A stretch of DNA of 64,000 nucleotides, taken from Yanghanlia caeni. GTDB lineage: Bacteria; Pseudomonadota; Gammaproteobacteria; Burkholderiales; Burkholderiaceae_B. The stretch covers positions 1-64,000 of the forward strand of contig JAUZQE010000009.1 of the NCBI GenBank assembly GCA_030733815.1, given 5' to 3'. Shown in pieces: positions 43,178 through 52,146 of the stretch. The notes under the pieces are model-generated. The model had not been told where the DNA came from. It saw only the letters and a program-made list of their open reading frames with translations, and did not search any database. The position numbers and the translations under genes were made by a program. Within the stretch, counting starts at the first letter, position 1; each line of letters begins with the position of its first letter.

Positions 43178-44029
43178 ATGCTCACCGACCACCCTGACGA
43201 CCTGCGGGCGCTCGAAGCCGCCGTGGCGCTGCTGGAAGCGCCCTCGCTGACCATCCGGCTGGCCAACATGGTGGGCACCCCCGTGGAATGGGCGCTCGAC
43301 CGCCTTCCGGGCAGCAGTGCACAGAAGATTCAGAAAGCCATTCATGCGGCGCTGAAAAAGGCCGTTTCGGGGGCGCTGCTCACCATGGACGAGAAGACCG
43401 CCGGCGGCGCGCGACCACGGACGCACACCGCCATGGTGGCGGCCTCGGGGGCCATGGGCGGCTTTTTCGGGCTGACGGGCACGCTGGTGGAACTGCCGGT
43501 CACCACCACGCTCATCATGCGTTCGGTGGCCGATATCGCCCGCGCGGAAGGCTTTGCGCTGTCAGACCCGATCGTGCAGGCGGAATGCGTCCAGGTGTTT
43601 GCCCTGGGCGGGCGCTCGCCGGATGATGACGCCGCCGACTCGGCGTATTACGCCACGCGCGTGGGGCTATCGGAAATCGCCAAGGAAACCGGCAAGGCCC
43701 TGGTCGAGGCGGCCACGGGGCATGCCACCCGGCACGCCGCCCAGGGGCTGTTCCAGGGCATGCAGCTCACCCCGAGCCAGACGGCGTCGTGGCTTGCGCA
43801 AATCATCGAAACCGTGGCGCAACGCTTCGGAGTCAAGGTCACGGAAAAATTCGCGCTGCAGGCCGCGCCGGTGCTGGGCGCGGTGAGCGGCGCCGCAATC
43901 AACGCCATGTTCATTTCGCACTATCAGAACATGGCGCGCGGCCATTTCACCGTGAGACGGCTGGAACGGGCGTATGGCGAACGCGAAGTACGGGATGCGT
44001 ACGCCACGATACAGGCGCGCTTGAACTGA
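43178..44029 (+). CDS. EcsC-family protein
   Basis: A 283-residue protein of the EcsC family (named after the third gene of the Bacillus ecs locus). Its central hydrophobic Gly/Ala-rich segment (VAASGAMGGFFGLTGTLVEL), the TLIMRSVADIARAEG stretch and a C-terminal second hydrophobic region (APVLGAVSGAAINAMF) match that family. It probably associates with the inner membrane. Biochemical function is unknown. It follows the small exported protein by 15 bp, suggesting one transcript. Confidence 0.8.
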   Translation: MLTDHPDDLRALEAAVALLEAPSLTIRLANMVGTPVEWALDRLPGSSAQKIQKAIHAALKKAVSGALLTMDEKTAGGARPRTHTAMVAASGAMGGFFGLTGTLVELPVTTTLIMRSVADIARAEGFALSDPIVQAECVQVFALGGRSPDDDAADSAYYATRVGLSEIAKETGKALVEAATGHATRHAAQGLFQGMQLTPSQTASWLAQIIETVAQRFGVKVTEKFALQAAPVLGAVSGAAINAMFISHYQNMARGHFTVRRLERAYGEREVRDAYATIQARLN

Positions 44030-44111
44030 GCCCATGCAGGGCCGCCCTGGCGTATGCCGCAACAAAGTGCGTTAACCTGTGGTCTTGAAGAACCCCAATC
44101 AGGAGCAACCC

Positions 44112-44393
44112 ATGGCAAGAGCCTCTGCACGTCATATCCTCGTCGACTCCGAAGCCAAGTGCAACGAGCTGAAGCAGGCCATCGAAAACGGTGCCGACTT
44201 CGCACAGGTCGCGAAAGAACATTCCAGCTGCCCCTCGAGCCGCGACGGCGGCGCACTCGGCAATTTCGGCCGCGGCGAGATGGTGCGCGAATTCGACGAA
44301 GTCGTATTCAGCGCACCCATCGGCGTGGTGCAGGGGCCGGTGCGCACGCAGTTCGGCTACCACCTCGTCGAGGTCACGGAGCGCACCGACTGA
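44112..44393 (+). CDS. ppiC: Parvulin-type peptidyl-prolyl cis-trans isomerase PpiC
   Basis: A 93-residue single-domain parvulin that accelerates proline isomerisation in the cytoplasm (no signal peptide). Active-site pattern: ARHILV at the start, KEHSSCPSS, GGALGNFGRGEMV and the C-terminal FGYHLVEVTER. Length equals E. coli PpiC. ATG 44112 follows CAGGAGC by 5 nt. It precedes the TctD-like regulator with an intervening perfect palindrome. Confidence 0.95.
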   Translation: MARASARHILVDSEAKCNELKQAIENGADFAQVAKEHSSCPSSRDGGALGNFGRGEMVREFDEVVFSAPIGVVQGPVRTQFGYHLVEVTERTD

Positions 44394-44422
44394 GTGCCGC
44401 CACAGCGTCTTGCTACACTGGT

Positions 44423-44446
44423 CGTACGGGCCCGCGGGCCCGTACG
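44423..44446. repeat. Perfect 24-bp palindrome
   Basis: The half-site CGTACGGGCCCG is followed directly by its reverse complement, with no spacer and no mismatch. It lies between ppiC and the TctD-like regulator, 30 bp before the start codon. As RNA it would fold tightly, but no T-run follows, so an operator (perhaps for autoregulation) fits better than a terminator. Confidence 0.8.
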
Positions 44447-44476
44447 TTCGTTCAGTGAAGGAGGACGTGAACATTG

Positions 44477-45205
44477 ATGTGGAACTGCCTCATCATTGAG
44501 GACGACCGCGAGAACGCCCATTACATTGCTGAGGGATTCCGCGAACTGGGCCACTGGCCGGTAATCTGCCACGATGGCGTCGAAGGCCTGGAACGTGCGT
44601 CGTCCGAAACGTGGGACCTGATCATTCTTGATCGCATGCTGCCCAATCAGGTCGACGGGCTGTCGATCCTGACGCGCCTTCGGGCGGTGGGCATCAAGAC
44701 CCCCGTCATCGTGCTGAGTGCGCTCACCGCGCTCGATGAACGGGTGAAGGGGCTCAAGCTGGGCGGCGACGACTACCTTACCAAGCCCTTTGCCCTCATA
44801 GAACTGCTTACCCGCGCCGAAGCCCTGGTGCGCCGCTCGCGAAGCAGCCGCACCGAACGCGTGCTGGAGTACGCCGATCTGCGCTACGACCTGACGATCC
44901 CCCGCATTACCCGAGGCGGAAAGGTGCTGGCCCTGCAACCGCGCGAATGCCGTCTGCTCGCCTACATGATGACCCACCCGGAGCAGGCGCTCACACGCGC
45001 GATGCTGCTGGGCGCGGTATGGGGCTACCAGTTCAACCCGCAAACCAACGTCATCGACGCCACGGTCAGCCGCCTGCGGCAGAAGATCGACGGCGGTCAC
45101 CCCAACCCGCTCATCCACACGGTGCGCGGCGTCGGGTACCGGTTCTCGACCCACCCCGACGGCCGCCCGGCGACGTCGCGCGACGAAGTCCTGCATGCCG
45201 GTTAG
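44477..45205 (+). CDS. tctD: OmpR/PhoB-type response regulator, TctD-like
   Basis: A 242-residue regulator with a receiver domain (IIEDDRENAHY, phospho-acceptor Asp52 in LIILDRMLP, Lys in YLTKPFAL) and a C-terminal winged helix (LQPRECRLLAYMM, NVIDATVSRLRQKI). It overlaps the sensor gene by 11 bp. Position beside a sensor and tctBA identifies it as TctD-like, which in enterobacteria activates tricarboxylate uptake. The ATG at 44477 is 12 nt from AAGGAGG; the TTG at 44474 gives 9 nt, so the start may be 44474. A binding site is visible upstream of tctB. Confidence 0.9.
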   Translation: MWNCLIIEDDRENAHYIAEGFRELGHWPVICHDGVEGLERASSETWDLIILDRMLPNQVDGLSILTRLRAVGIKTPVIVLSALTALDERVKGLKLGGDDYLTKPFALIELLTRAEALVRRSRSSRTERVLEYADLRYDLTIPRITRGGKVLALQPRECRLLAYMMTHPEQALTRAMLLGAVWGYQFNPQTNVIDATVSRLRQKIDGGHPNPLIHTVRGVGYRFSTHPDGRPATSRDEVLHAG

Positions 45206-46604
45206 CGGTCTTCTGAAGGGCTGGCAGCGGCTGTGGGGGTCGGTGGCCTTCCGCCTGACGCTGAACTACAGCCTTCTGGCCGCCGGCACCACCGCTTTTC
45301 TCCTCATCTTCGCCTACGGGAAGATCGTGGACCTGTTGCAGGTGCAGTACGCGCGTCAGGTCACGCAGGCGGCACACCGGCTCATGGTGCAGCACGAGCT
45401 GTACGGCCTCGCAGGCCTGCAGGCGGAAATCGAGCAGCTGCTGGGCGACCAGACCGACATCGACGTGGAAATGTATTTGCTTTCGGGGCCCGGCGGTACG
45501 CCCGTTGCGGGCAATCTCGAGCTGCTGCCGGTGACCGACGACGCCACGCCCTACCCCGCGATCGACCTGCTGCGTGAAGCGCACGAAGTGCCGCTGCTGC
45601 TGAACGTGCTGCGCAACGGTACGGCCGTCACGGGTCTGCTCACCCTGCGCGATCTGCCGGGCGGCAGCGTTCTGGTGGTCGGGCGCGACATTGCCGACAT
45701 GCGCGAGATCCAGTCGCTGATCGGCAACGCGGTGATTGCCACGACCCTGGTGGGCGTGTTTCTGGTACTGGTGGGCACCACCATCTTTCGTCGCGAATTG
45801 CGACACCGCGTGGAGGCCATTCGCGATACGGCATTGCGCGTCGGCACCGGTGAACTGACGCGGCGCGTTCCCGATGCGCGCGAGGTGGACGAATTCGTGC
45901 AGCTGCGCTACGACATCAATCACATGCTCGATCGCATCGAGATCCTGATGACCGGGGTGCGCAACGTGTCGGACGCCATTGCCCACAATCTGCGCACACC
46001 GCTGGCACGGGCGCTCGGGCAGCTGGATGCGGCCAGGCGTGCCGATCACGACGCCGAGACGCGCCGGGCGGCACTGGACGCCGCCTCGGCCGAATTGCAT
46101 GACCTGATCACCGTATCCGAAAAGTTGCTGCTCATCGCCGAAGCGGAATCGGGTGTGCGCCGCCAGAGCTTTTCGCGCGTCTCGCTGCGCACGCTGGTGG
46201 AAGACATTGTCGAGCTTTACGAGCCCGTCGCCACCGAAAGCGGCATCCGCCTGCAGTACCGGGCCGACGACGTCAGCATCGATGCCGACGCCGACCTGCT
46301 GGCAAGCGCACTGACCAACCTCATCGACAACGCATTCAAGTACGCCGGGCCCGGCGCCCGCATCGTGCTGCGCGTGAAGCGTGACGGCGATACCGCCCGC
46401 CTCGTCATTCGCGACGACGGGCCGGGTGTGCCCGACGACCACCTCGAGAAGCTGGGCACCCGGTTTCACCGCGTGACCCCGGACGTGCCGGGCTACGGTC
46501 TGGGCCTGGCTTCCGTCAGGGCCGTGGTCTCGCTGCATGGCGGGCACATCACGTTCAGCAACGCGCGGCCGGGGCTGCGCGTAGAGATCACCCTGCCACG
46601 CTGA
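45195..46604 (+). CDS. tctE: Sensor histidine kinase, TctE-like
   Basis: A 469-residue inner-membrane sensor. Transmembrane helix one (about 16-40) and helix two (about 175-198) bracket a periplasmic domain of about 130 residues. A HAMP segment, the phospho-acceptor His264 in SDAIAHNLRTPLAR, and a HATPase with N-box LIDNAFKYAG, GPGVPDDH and GYGLGLASV follow. It starts inside the end of the regulator gene, so translation is coupled. The next genes are tctB and tctA, its likely targets. Confidence 0.9.
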   Translation: MPVSGLLKGWQRLWGSVAFRLTLNYSLLAAGTTAFLLIFAYGKIVDLLQVQYARQVTQAAHRLMVQHELYGLAGLQAEIEQLLGDQTDIDVEMYLLSGPGGTPVAGNLELLPVTDDATPYPAIDLLREAHEVPLLLNVLRNGTAVTGLLTLRDLPGGSVLVVGRDIADMREIQSLIGNAVIATTLVGVFLVLVGTTIFRRELRHRVEAIRDTALRVGTGELTRRVPDAREVDEFVQLRYDINHMLDRIEILMTGVRNVSDAIAHNLRTPLARALGQLDAARRADHDAETRRAALDAASAELHDLITVSEKLLLIAEAESGVRRQSFSRVSLRTLVEDIVELYEPVATESGIRLQYRADDVSIDADADLLASALTNLIDNAFKYAGPGARIVLRVKRDGDTARLVIRDDGPGVPDDHLEKLGTRFHRVTPDVPGYGLGLASVRAVVSLHGGHITFSNARPGLRVEITLPR

Positions 46605-46620
46605 ATTGCCTGCACCGCCG

Positions 46621-46651
46621 AACATTACCGAACGGTAATGTTTTCGTAATG
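46621..46651. promoter_or_regulatory. Inverted and direct GTAATG repeats, candidate TctD operator
   Basis: Ten-base arms AACATTACCG and CGGTAATGTT face each other across AA (46621-46642). GTAATG recurs 11 bp on (46635 and 46646), the one-turn direct-repeat spacing that OmpR/PhoB-type regulators bind. It lies between the sensor stop and tctB. Confidence 0.6.
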
Positions 46652-46715
46652 AAATGCGCGGTCACGGCCGACGCGCCTCTCATACCATGCCTGATGCATC
46701 AATTGGAGGCATCGC

Positions 46716-47180
46716 ATGAGTATTCAAATCAAGAACAGGCAGGACTTCTGGTCCGGCATCATGTTCGTGGTGATCGGGGCAGCCTTCGCTCTGGGTGCCA
46801 CGAAATACTCGATGGGAACGGCGGCCCGCATGGGCCCCGGCTATTTCCCGTTCTGGCTGGGCGTCTGTCTGGCCGCACTGGGCGCACTCGTCGCCTTGAA
46901 CGCAACAAGCGCCAAGGCCGAGGAAACACAGGTCGAGCGCTTCGACTTCCCCATCATGTTCATCCTGCTTGGCAGCGTGGTGCTGTGCGGGCTGCTGCTG
47001 AACTATCTGGGGGTGTACATCAGCGTCTTCCTGCTCGTATTCCTCAGCAGCTTTGCCAGCCACGTTTTCAGCTGGAAAGTTGCACTCATCAACGGGCTGT
47101 TTCTCGTGCTCTTCGTCTGGGGCGCCTTCATCAAGGGACTGGGCCTCGTCTTCCCGCTGTGGCCCAGCTTCATGAACTGA
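46716..47180 (+). CDS. tctB: Tripartite tricarboxylate transporter small membrane subunit TctB
   Basis: A 154-residue protein with four hydrophobic segments (FWSGIMFVVIGAAFALGA, YFPFWLGVCLAALGALVAL and two more) of the TctB/DUF1468 family. With TctA it forms the membrane part of a secondary transporter for citrate-like or other carboxylates. ATG 46716 follows GGAGG by 8 nt. tctA follows after 13 bp. The usual tctC receptor gene is not upstream; the place between the sensor and tctB is only 111 bp. Confidence 0.92.
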   Translation: MSIQIKNRQDFWSGIMFVVIGAAFALGATKYSMGTAARMGPGYFPFWLGVCLAALGALVALNATSAKAEETQVERFDFPIMFILLGSVVLCGLLLNYLGVYISVFLLVFLSSFASHVFSWKVALINGLFLVLFVWGAFIKGLGLVFPLWPSFMN

Positions 47181-47193
47181 GGGCATCTGAAAA

Positions 47194-48699
47194 ATGGAAC
47201 TGTTCGAAAATCTGCTGCTGGGTTTCTCGGTTGCGCTGACGCTCGAGAACCTGGCGTATTGCCTGCTGGGCTGTCTGCTCGGCACACTGATCGGCGTGCT
47301 GCCGGGCATCGGCCCCGTGCCGACCATCGCCATGCTGCTGCCCATCACCTACGTGCTGCCGCCCACGGCGGGGCTGATCATGCTGGCCGGCATCTACTAC
47401 GGTGCCGCGTACGGGGGCTCGACCACCGCCATTCTGGTGGCGCTGCCCGGCGAGACCTCGGCCGTGGTCACTGTGATCGACGGCCACCAGATGGCCCGCA
47501 ACGGGCGCGCCGGCGCGGCGCTGGCCATCGCCGCCCTGGGGTCGTTCTTCGCCGGCTGTGTCACCACCTTCCTGATTGCCGGATTTGCGCCGCCCCTGGC
47601 GGAACTGGCCTTCAAGTTCGGCCCGGCCGAGTACTTCTCGCTCATGGTGCTGGGTCTCATCGGTGCCGTGGTGCTTGCCTCCGGCTCGCTGCCCAAGGCG
47701 ATCTGCATGATCTTCCTGGGTCTTCTGCTGGGCATGATCGGCACCGACGTGAACTCGGGTGTGGCCCGCTACGACTTCGGCATTCCCGAGCTGCAGGACG
47801 GCATCGACTTTGCCGTGGTGGCCATGGGCGTGTTCGGCTTCGCCGAAATCATGACCAACCTTGAATTGCGCGACCAGCGTGTCGATCTGACCGACAAGGT
47901 CGGCAAGCTGTACCCGAACAAGCAGGAATTCAGCGAAGCCTGGCCTGCCGTGGTGCGCGGTACCGCGATCGGTTCGGCACTGGGCATTCTGCCGGGCGGC
48001 GGCGCGGTGCTGTCGTCGTTTGCCTCATACACCCTCGAGAAAAAGATCTCGAAGGAACCCGAGCGCTTCGGCAAGGGGCATCCTGCAGGCGTGGCGGGGC
48101 CCGAATCGGCCAACAACTCCGGCTCGCAGGCGTCATTCATTCCGCTGCTCACCCTGGGCATTCCCGGCAACGCGGTCACGGCGCTGATGATCGGTGCCAT
48201 GACCATTCACAACATTCAGCCCGGCCCGCAGGTCATGTCGAGCCACCCGGAACTGTTCTGGGGGCTGATCGTGTCAATGTGGATCGGCAACCTGATGCTG
48301 GTGGTGCTGAACCTGCCGCTGATCGGCCTGTGGGTCAAGCTGCTGACCGTGCCCTACCGCATCCTGTACCCGGCGATTCTGGTGTTCTGCACCATCGGGG
48401 TGTATTCGTTGAACTACAACGTGTTCGACATCTGGATGACGGCCGCCTTCGGGCTGGTGGGCTACCTGTGGGTGAAGCTCAAATGCGAAGGAGCACCACT
48501 GCTGCTGGGGCTGGTGCTCGGGCCCATGATGGAGGAAAACTTCCGCCGTGCCCTGCTGCTGGCACGGGGCGACTTCTCGACCTTCGTCACGCGCCCGCTG
48601 TCGCTTTCCCTGCTGATCCTGGCGGCCATTCTGGTCGTGCTGGTGGCACTGCCCTCGGTCAAGCAGAAGCGCGAGGAAGCCTTCGTCGAAGACTCCTGA
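47194..48699 (+). CDS. tctA: Tripartite tricarboxylate transporter large membrane subunit TctA
   Basis: A 501-residue protein with about 11-12 helices. Family motifs are GTLIGVLPGIGPVPTIAMLL, YYGAAYGGSTTAILVALPGE and, in the second half, GILPGGGAVLSSF and LTLGIPGNAVTALMIGA. These paired Gly/Pro motifs are TctA hallmarks. It is the transport channel, driven by the ion gradient and fed by a periplasmic TctC receptor, which must come from another locus, possibly the one at 52147. A hairpin terminator lies 67 bp downstream. Confidence 0.95.
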   Translation: MELFENLLLGFSVALTLENLAYCLLGCLLGTLIGVLPGIGPVPTIAMLLPITYVLPPTAGLIMLAGIYYGAAYGGSTTAILVALPGETSAVVTVIDGHQMARNGRAGAALAIAALGSFFAGCVTTFLIAGFAPPLAELAFKFGPAEYFSLMVLGLIGAVVLASGSLPKAICMIFLGLLLGMIGTDVNSGVARYDFGIPELQDGIDFAVVAMGVFGFAEIMTNLELRDQRVDLTDKVGKLYPNKQEFSEAWPAVVRGTAIGSALGILPGGGAVLSSFASYTLEKKISKEPERFGKGHPAGVAGPESANNSGSQASFIPLLTLGIPGNAVTALMIGAMTIHNIQPGPQVMSSHPELFWGLIVSMWIGNLMLVVLNLPLIGLWVKLLTVPYRILYPAILVFCTIGVYSLNYNVFDIWMTAAFGLVGYLWVKLKCEGAPLLLGLVLGPMMEENFRRALLLARGDFSTFVTRPLSLSLLILAAILVVLVALPSVKQKREEAFVEDS

Positions 48700-48765
48700 T
48701 CCGCACCCCCCACATCGGCTGGCGGGCCCGCGAACAGGCCCGCCTCTGCCGGGCACTGTGTTCAC

Positions 48766-48789
48766 GAAAGCCGCCTGCGGGCGGCTTTC
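48766..48789 (+). terminator. Hairpin terminator after tctBA
   Basis: Perfect 10-bp arms GAAAGCCGCC and GGCGGCTTTC with a 4-nt loop, 67 bp after the tctA stop. The following bases are pyrimidine-rich (CGCTTTCC), though not a clean T-run. Confidence 0.65.
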
Positions 48790-48892
48790 CGCTTTCCGCG
48801 CCACCGGTCATGCTGCATTCATTGAGGTATAAAGTCAGACTGTAGAAGAACCGTGCGCCACACGGCCGCCGATACACCAGCCCCAGCGAGAC

Positions 48893-49651
48893 ATGTCAGC
48901 CAAGAAATCCGAGTCCAACGTCAAGACCGCCCTGCGCGTCATCGAAATCATCGAGATTTTTGCGCGCGAAGGAAAGCCCCTTTCACTTACGGAACTGGCT
49001 CGTGAGCTCGAAGCCCCCGTATCCAGCTGCCTTGGTCTGATCCGCACGCTGACCAGCCAGGGGTATCTGTACGAGACCGGTCGCCGCCAGGGCTATTACC
49101 CCACCGGACGGCTGCTGGCCATGGCGCAACGCATCGCCCGATCCGACCCCATACTCGAGAAGGTGGGCCCGACCCTGACCGCGCTGCGTGACGCCGTGGC
49201 CGAAACCGTGGTGCTGGGCAAGCTTGCTCCGTCAGGCGAAGTCGTCTATCTCGAGGTCATGCCTTCGCCCCACCCCATCAGCTACGTCGCCGACCCCGGC
49301 GCACAGCGCCATGTGCACAGCAACTCGCTGGGCAAGGCGCTGCTATCGCTCATGAGCAGCGAGGAACGGCGCAAACTGCTCAAGGGGCGCACACTCGAAC
49401 GCTTCAACGAGCGGACGCTGGTAACGCTGGAGGCGCTGGAAGAGGAAATTGCCCGCTCACGCGAGCGCGGCTGGTTCCAGAATCTGGGCGAATCGATGAT
49501 GGACGTCGGCGCGATCGCCTGGCCGCTGAGCATTGGCGGCGGTGAATACGCCGTCTCGATCGCCGGGCCGCTGTACCGCATTGAACCGAATCTCGAACCG
49601 CTCGCCCAGCAATTGCGCGTGGCGTGCCGGGTGATGGAACAGCGCCAATAG
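48893..49651 (+). CDS. IclR-family transcriptional regulator
   Basis: A 252-residue regulator: N-terminal winged helix (KTALRVIEIIEIFAREGKP, LSLTELARELEAPVSSCLG) and a C-terminal effector domain with VLGKLAPSGEVVYLEV and SNSLGKALLSLMSSEERRK. IclR proteins usually control aromatic or organic-acid catabolism. It lies between tctBA (downstream of its terminator) and the convergent acyl-CoA dehydrogenase/CoA transferase/TctC/cupin operon, which makes either its likely target. Start ATG 48893. Confidence 0.92.
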   Translation: MSAKKSESNVKTALRVIEIIEIFAREGKPLSLTELARELEAPVSSCLGLIRTLTSQGYLYETGRRQGYYPTGRLLAMAQRIARSDPILEKVGPTLTALRDAVAETVVLGKLAPSGEVVYLEVMPSPHPISYVADPGAQRHVHSNSLGKALLSLMSSEERRKLLKGRTLERFNERTLVTLEALEEEIARSRERGWFQNLGESMMDVGAIAWPLSIGGGEYAVSIAGPLYRIEPNLEPLAQQLRVACRVMEQRQ

Positions 49652-49675
49652 GCTGCACGCAGGCACACGAAGGTA

Positions 49676-49703
49676 CGAAGGCCCGCGCATTGGCGGGCCT
49701 TCG
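49676..49703. terminator. Bidirectional terminator
   Basis: Perfect 11-bp arms CGAAGGCCCGC and GCGGGCCTTCG with loop GCATTG, in the 78-bp gap between the convergent IclR and acyl-CoA dehydrogenase genes. Confidence 0.75.
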
Positions 49704-49729
49704 GCACTATGGGAAACCGTGCGTGGCAA

Positions 49730-50896
49730 TCAGTACGACTTGGGCAGACCCAGCACCTTCTCGGCGATGAAGCACATGATGAGCTGCGGGCTCACCGGTG
49801 CCAGTCGCGGGATGAAGCTTTCGCGCAGATAGCGCTCGACGTGGTATTCACGTGCATACCCCATTCCACCCAGCGTTTGAACCGCGGTCTGGCAGGCATT
49901 GAACGCCGCTTCCGCCGCCAGGTACTTGGCGCTGTTGGCATACGGGCCGCACGGTTCGCCCGCGTCGTAAAGTGCCGCCGCCTTCTGCACCATCAGATCG
50001 GCGGCCTCCAGCTGCATCCAGGCCTGCGCGAGCGGATGCTGAATGCCCTGGTTCTGGCCGATGGGCCGCCCGAACACCACACGGTCTCGCGCGTATTCCG
50101 TGGCCTTGGCAATGGCCGCATGCCCCAGGCCCACCGCTTCCGATGCTATGAGGATGCGTTCGGGATTCAGGCCGTGCAGTATGTATTCGAAGCCCCGGCC
50201 TTCTTCACCGATGCGGTCTTCCACGGGAATCTCGAGCCCGTCGATAAACAGCATGTTGGAATCGACCGCCTTGCGGCCCATCTTGTCGATTTCGCGCACC
50301 TCGACCCGGCTGCGGTCCAGATCGGTATAGAACAGCGACAGGCCCTGCGTGGGTTTGCTGACCTCGGAGAGCGGCGTCGTGCGAGCGAGCAGCAACATTC
50401 TGTCGGCCACCTGCGCGGTGGAGATCCATATCTTGCGACCATGTACGACATAGCGGTCGCCCTTGAGCTCTGCACGGGTGGTGAGCTTGGTGGTGTCGAG
50501 CCCCGCGTCGGGTTCGGTCACGGCGAAGCATGCCTTCTGGTCTCCGGCGATCAGCGGCGGCAGCGCACGCTGGCGCTGCTCGTCGTTGCCGAACACCACC
50601 ACGGGGTTCAAGCCGAAGATGTTCATGTGAACCGCCGACGCACCGGTGAAGCCCGCACCGGAACGCGAAATCGTGTGCATCATCAGCGCCGCTTCAGTCA
50701 TGCCGAGCCCGGCGCCACCATATTCCTCGGGCATGGCGATGCCCAGCCACCCGGCCTGCGCCAGATCGCGATGAAAGTCGTGCGGAAAGGCACCGTCTTT
50801 ATCGCGCGCGAGCCAGTAATCGTCATCATAGCGGGCGCACAGGTCTTCGACGCCGGCCACCAGCGCCTTATGTTCTTCAGAACGGATGAAACTCAT
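49730..50896 (-). CDS. Acyl-CoA dehydrogenase
   Basis: A 388-residue FAD flavoprotein oxidising an acyl-CoA to the enoyl-CoA. FAD/substrate motifs: CFAVTEPDAGLDTTKL (about 120-135), KIWISTAQVADRML, and C-terminal QTLGGMGYAREYHVERYLRE. The helical N-terminus contains MPEEYGGAGLGMTEAA. Start ATG 50896 overlaps the stop of the CoA transferase gene by 4 bp (ATGA); the longer frame is antisense of that gene. The tie to a CoA transferase suggests the substrate is a carboxylic acid first activated by CoA transfer. Confidence 0.94.
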   Translation of the reverse strand: MSFIRSEEHKALVAGVEDLCARYDDDYWLARDKDGAFPHDFHRDLAQAGWLGIAMPEEYGGAGLGMTEAALMMHTISRSGAGFTGASAVHMNIFGLNPVVVFGNDEQRQRALPPLIAGDQKACFAVTEPDAGLDTTKLTTRAELKGDRYVVHGRKIWISTAQVADRMLLLARTTPLSEVSKPTQGLSLFYTDLDRSRVEVREIDKMGRKAVDSNMLFIDGLEIPVEDRIGEEGRGFEYILHGLNPERILIASEAVGLGHAAIAKATEYARDRVVFGRPIGQNQGIQHPLAQAWMQLEAADLMVQKAAALYDAGEPCGPYANSAKYLAAEAAFNACQTAVQTLGGMGYAREYHVERYLRESFIPRLAPVSPQLIMCFIAEKVLGLPKSY

Positions 50897-52131
50897 GTGA
50901 TGTCCTTCGTGGGCTGTGTGCGTGGCCCCGCCTCTGCGAACCACGCGTTGATTTCCTCTTCGGAATAGCCGGCCTCGGCCAGCACCTCGGCCGTGTGCTC
51001 GCCCAGGCGCGGTGCATGACGCCGGATGCCGGCGGGCGTGCGCGAATAGCTTCCGACCGGGCCGGGTGAGCGGATCTCGCCCTCGCTGGGGTGGTTCAGG
51101 CGGCGCACCATGTCTACGGCCTGAATATGCGGATCGTTGATCAGGTCTTCCACACTGTAAAGCGGTGCCGCCGGGATATCGGCCGCGCCCAGCTGTTCGA
51201 GCCATTCGGCGGTGGTGCGCGTTGCGATCACGTCGGACACCAGCCTGTAGGCGGCGTCGATGTTCTGTGCCCGCGCGGTATGCGAGGCAAACCGCGGGTC
51301 GCGCTTCAATTCGGGCCGGCCGATGAGGTCGAAGAAGCGGCTCCAGTGCTTGTCGTTGTAGATGAGCACGCTGATGTGGCCGTCGGACGTGGCGTACGGA
51401 CGCCGGTGCGACACCAGCAGACGCGCGTAACCCGTAGCGCCGGCAGGCGGCTCGAACGTGTGGCCGCCCAGATGATCGCCCAGTACCAGCTGCGCCATGG
51501 CCTCGAACATGGGCACCTCGATCGCCTGGCCCTTGCCCGATTCGCGCGCTTCGATGACGCCGGCAAGCATCGCGATGGCCACGTGCATGCCCACGGCCCG
51601 GTCGGCCAGCGTAAGCGGCGCGTAACGGGGAATGTCGCCCGAATTGCGCTGGTACAGCGACGGCAGGCCCGTCATGCCCTGGATCAGGTCGTCGTAGGCG
51701 GGGCGCCCGGCATACGGCCCCGCATTGCCAAAACCGTACGCCCCCACGTACACGATGCGCGGGTTCACCGCGGCGACGCTTTCGTAGTCGAGACCCAGCC
51801 GGGACATGGCCTGAGGCCGCGTGTTGTAGAGCAGCACGTCGACCTTGGCGGCCAGGCGCAGGCAGGCTTCGCGACCCGCCTGGGTCTTGAGATCGAGCAC
51901 CACCGAACGCTTGTTGCGATTCAGGTGCAGGTACAGGGCACCCATGCCGGCATTGCGCATGGGCCCCACTGCACGCATGTTGTCGCCCCCGGGCGGCTCC
52001 ACCTTGATGACGTCGGCGCCCAGGTCACCCAGAATCTGCGTGGCATACGGCCCCATCACGACCGCACTCAGGTCGAGAATGCGTACGCCTGCGAGCGGGC
52101 CGCCCGGCCGGGTTGCAGCGTGCTCAGGCAT
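50893..52131 (-). CDS. CaiB/BaiF-family CoA transferase
   Basis: A 412-residue family III CoA transferase. Motifs: GVRILDLSAVVMGPYATQ, VIKVEPPGGD, the catalytic Asp177 in LTLADRAVGMH, and RLGEHTAEVLAEAGY at the end. It should activate a carboxylate taken up via the adjacent TctC receptor, passing the thioester to the acyl-CoA dehydrogenase encoded next. It lies 15 bp after the TctC gene. About 40% of it is distinct in sequence from the CoA transferase at 41366 by eye, so they are not a recent duplication. Confidence 0.93.
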   Translation of the reverse strand: MPEHAATRPGGPLAGVRILDLSAVVMGPYATQILGDLGADVIKVEPPGGDNMRAVGPMRNAGMGALYLHLNRNKRSVVLDLKTQAGREACLRLAAKVDVLLYNTRPQAMSRLGLDYESVAAVNPRIVYVGAYGFGNAGPYAGRPAYDDLIQGMTGLPSLYQRNSGDIPRYAPLTLADRAVGMHVAIAMLAGVIEARESGKGQAIEVPMFEAMAQLVLGDHLGGHTFEPPAGATGYARLLVSHRRPYATSDGHISVLIYNDKHWSRFFDLIGRPELKRDPRFASHTARAQNIDAAYRLVSDVIATRTTAEWLEQLGAADIPAAPLYSVEDLINDPHIQAVDMVRRLNHPSEGEIRSPGPVGSYSRTPAGIRRHAPRLGEHTAEVLAEAGYSEEEINAWFAEAGPRTQPTKDIT

Positions 52132-52146
52132 GTCGGGCTTCCTGTT

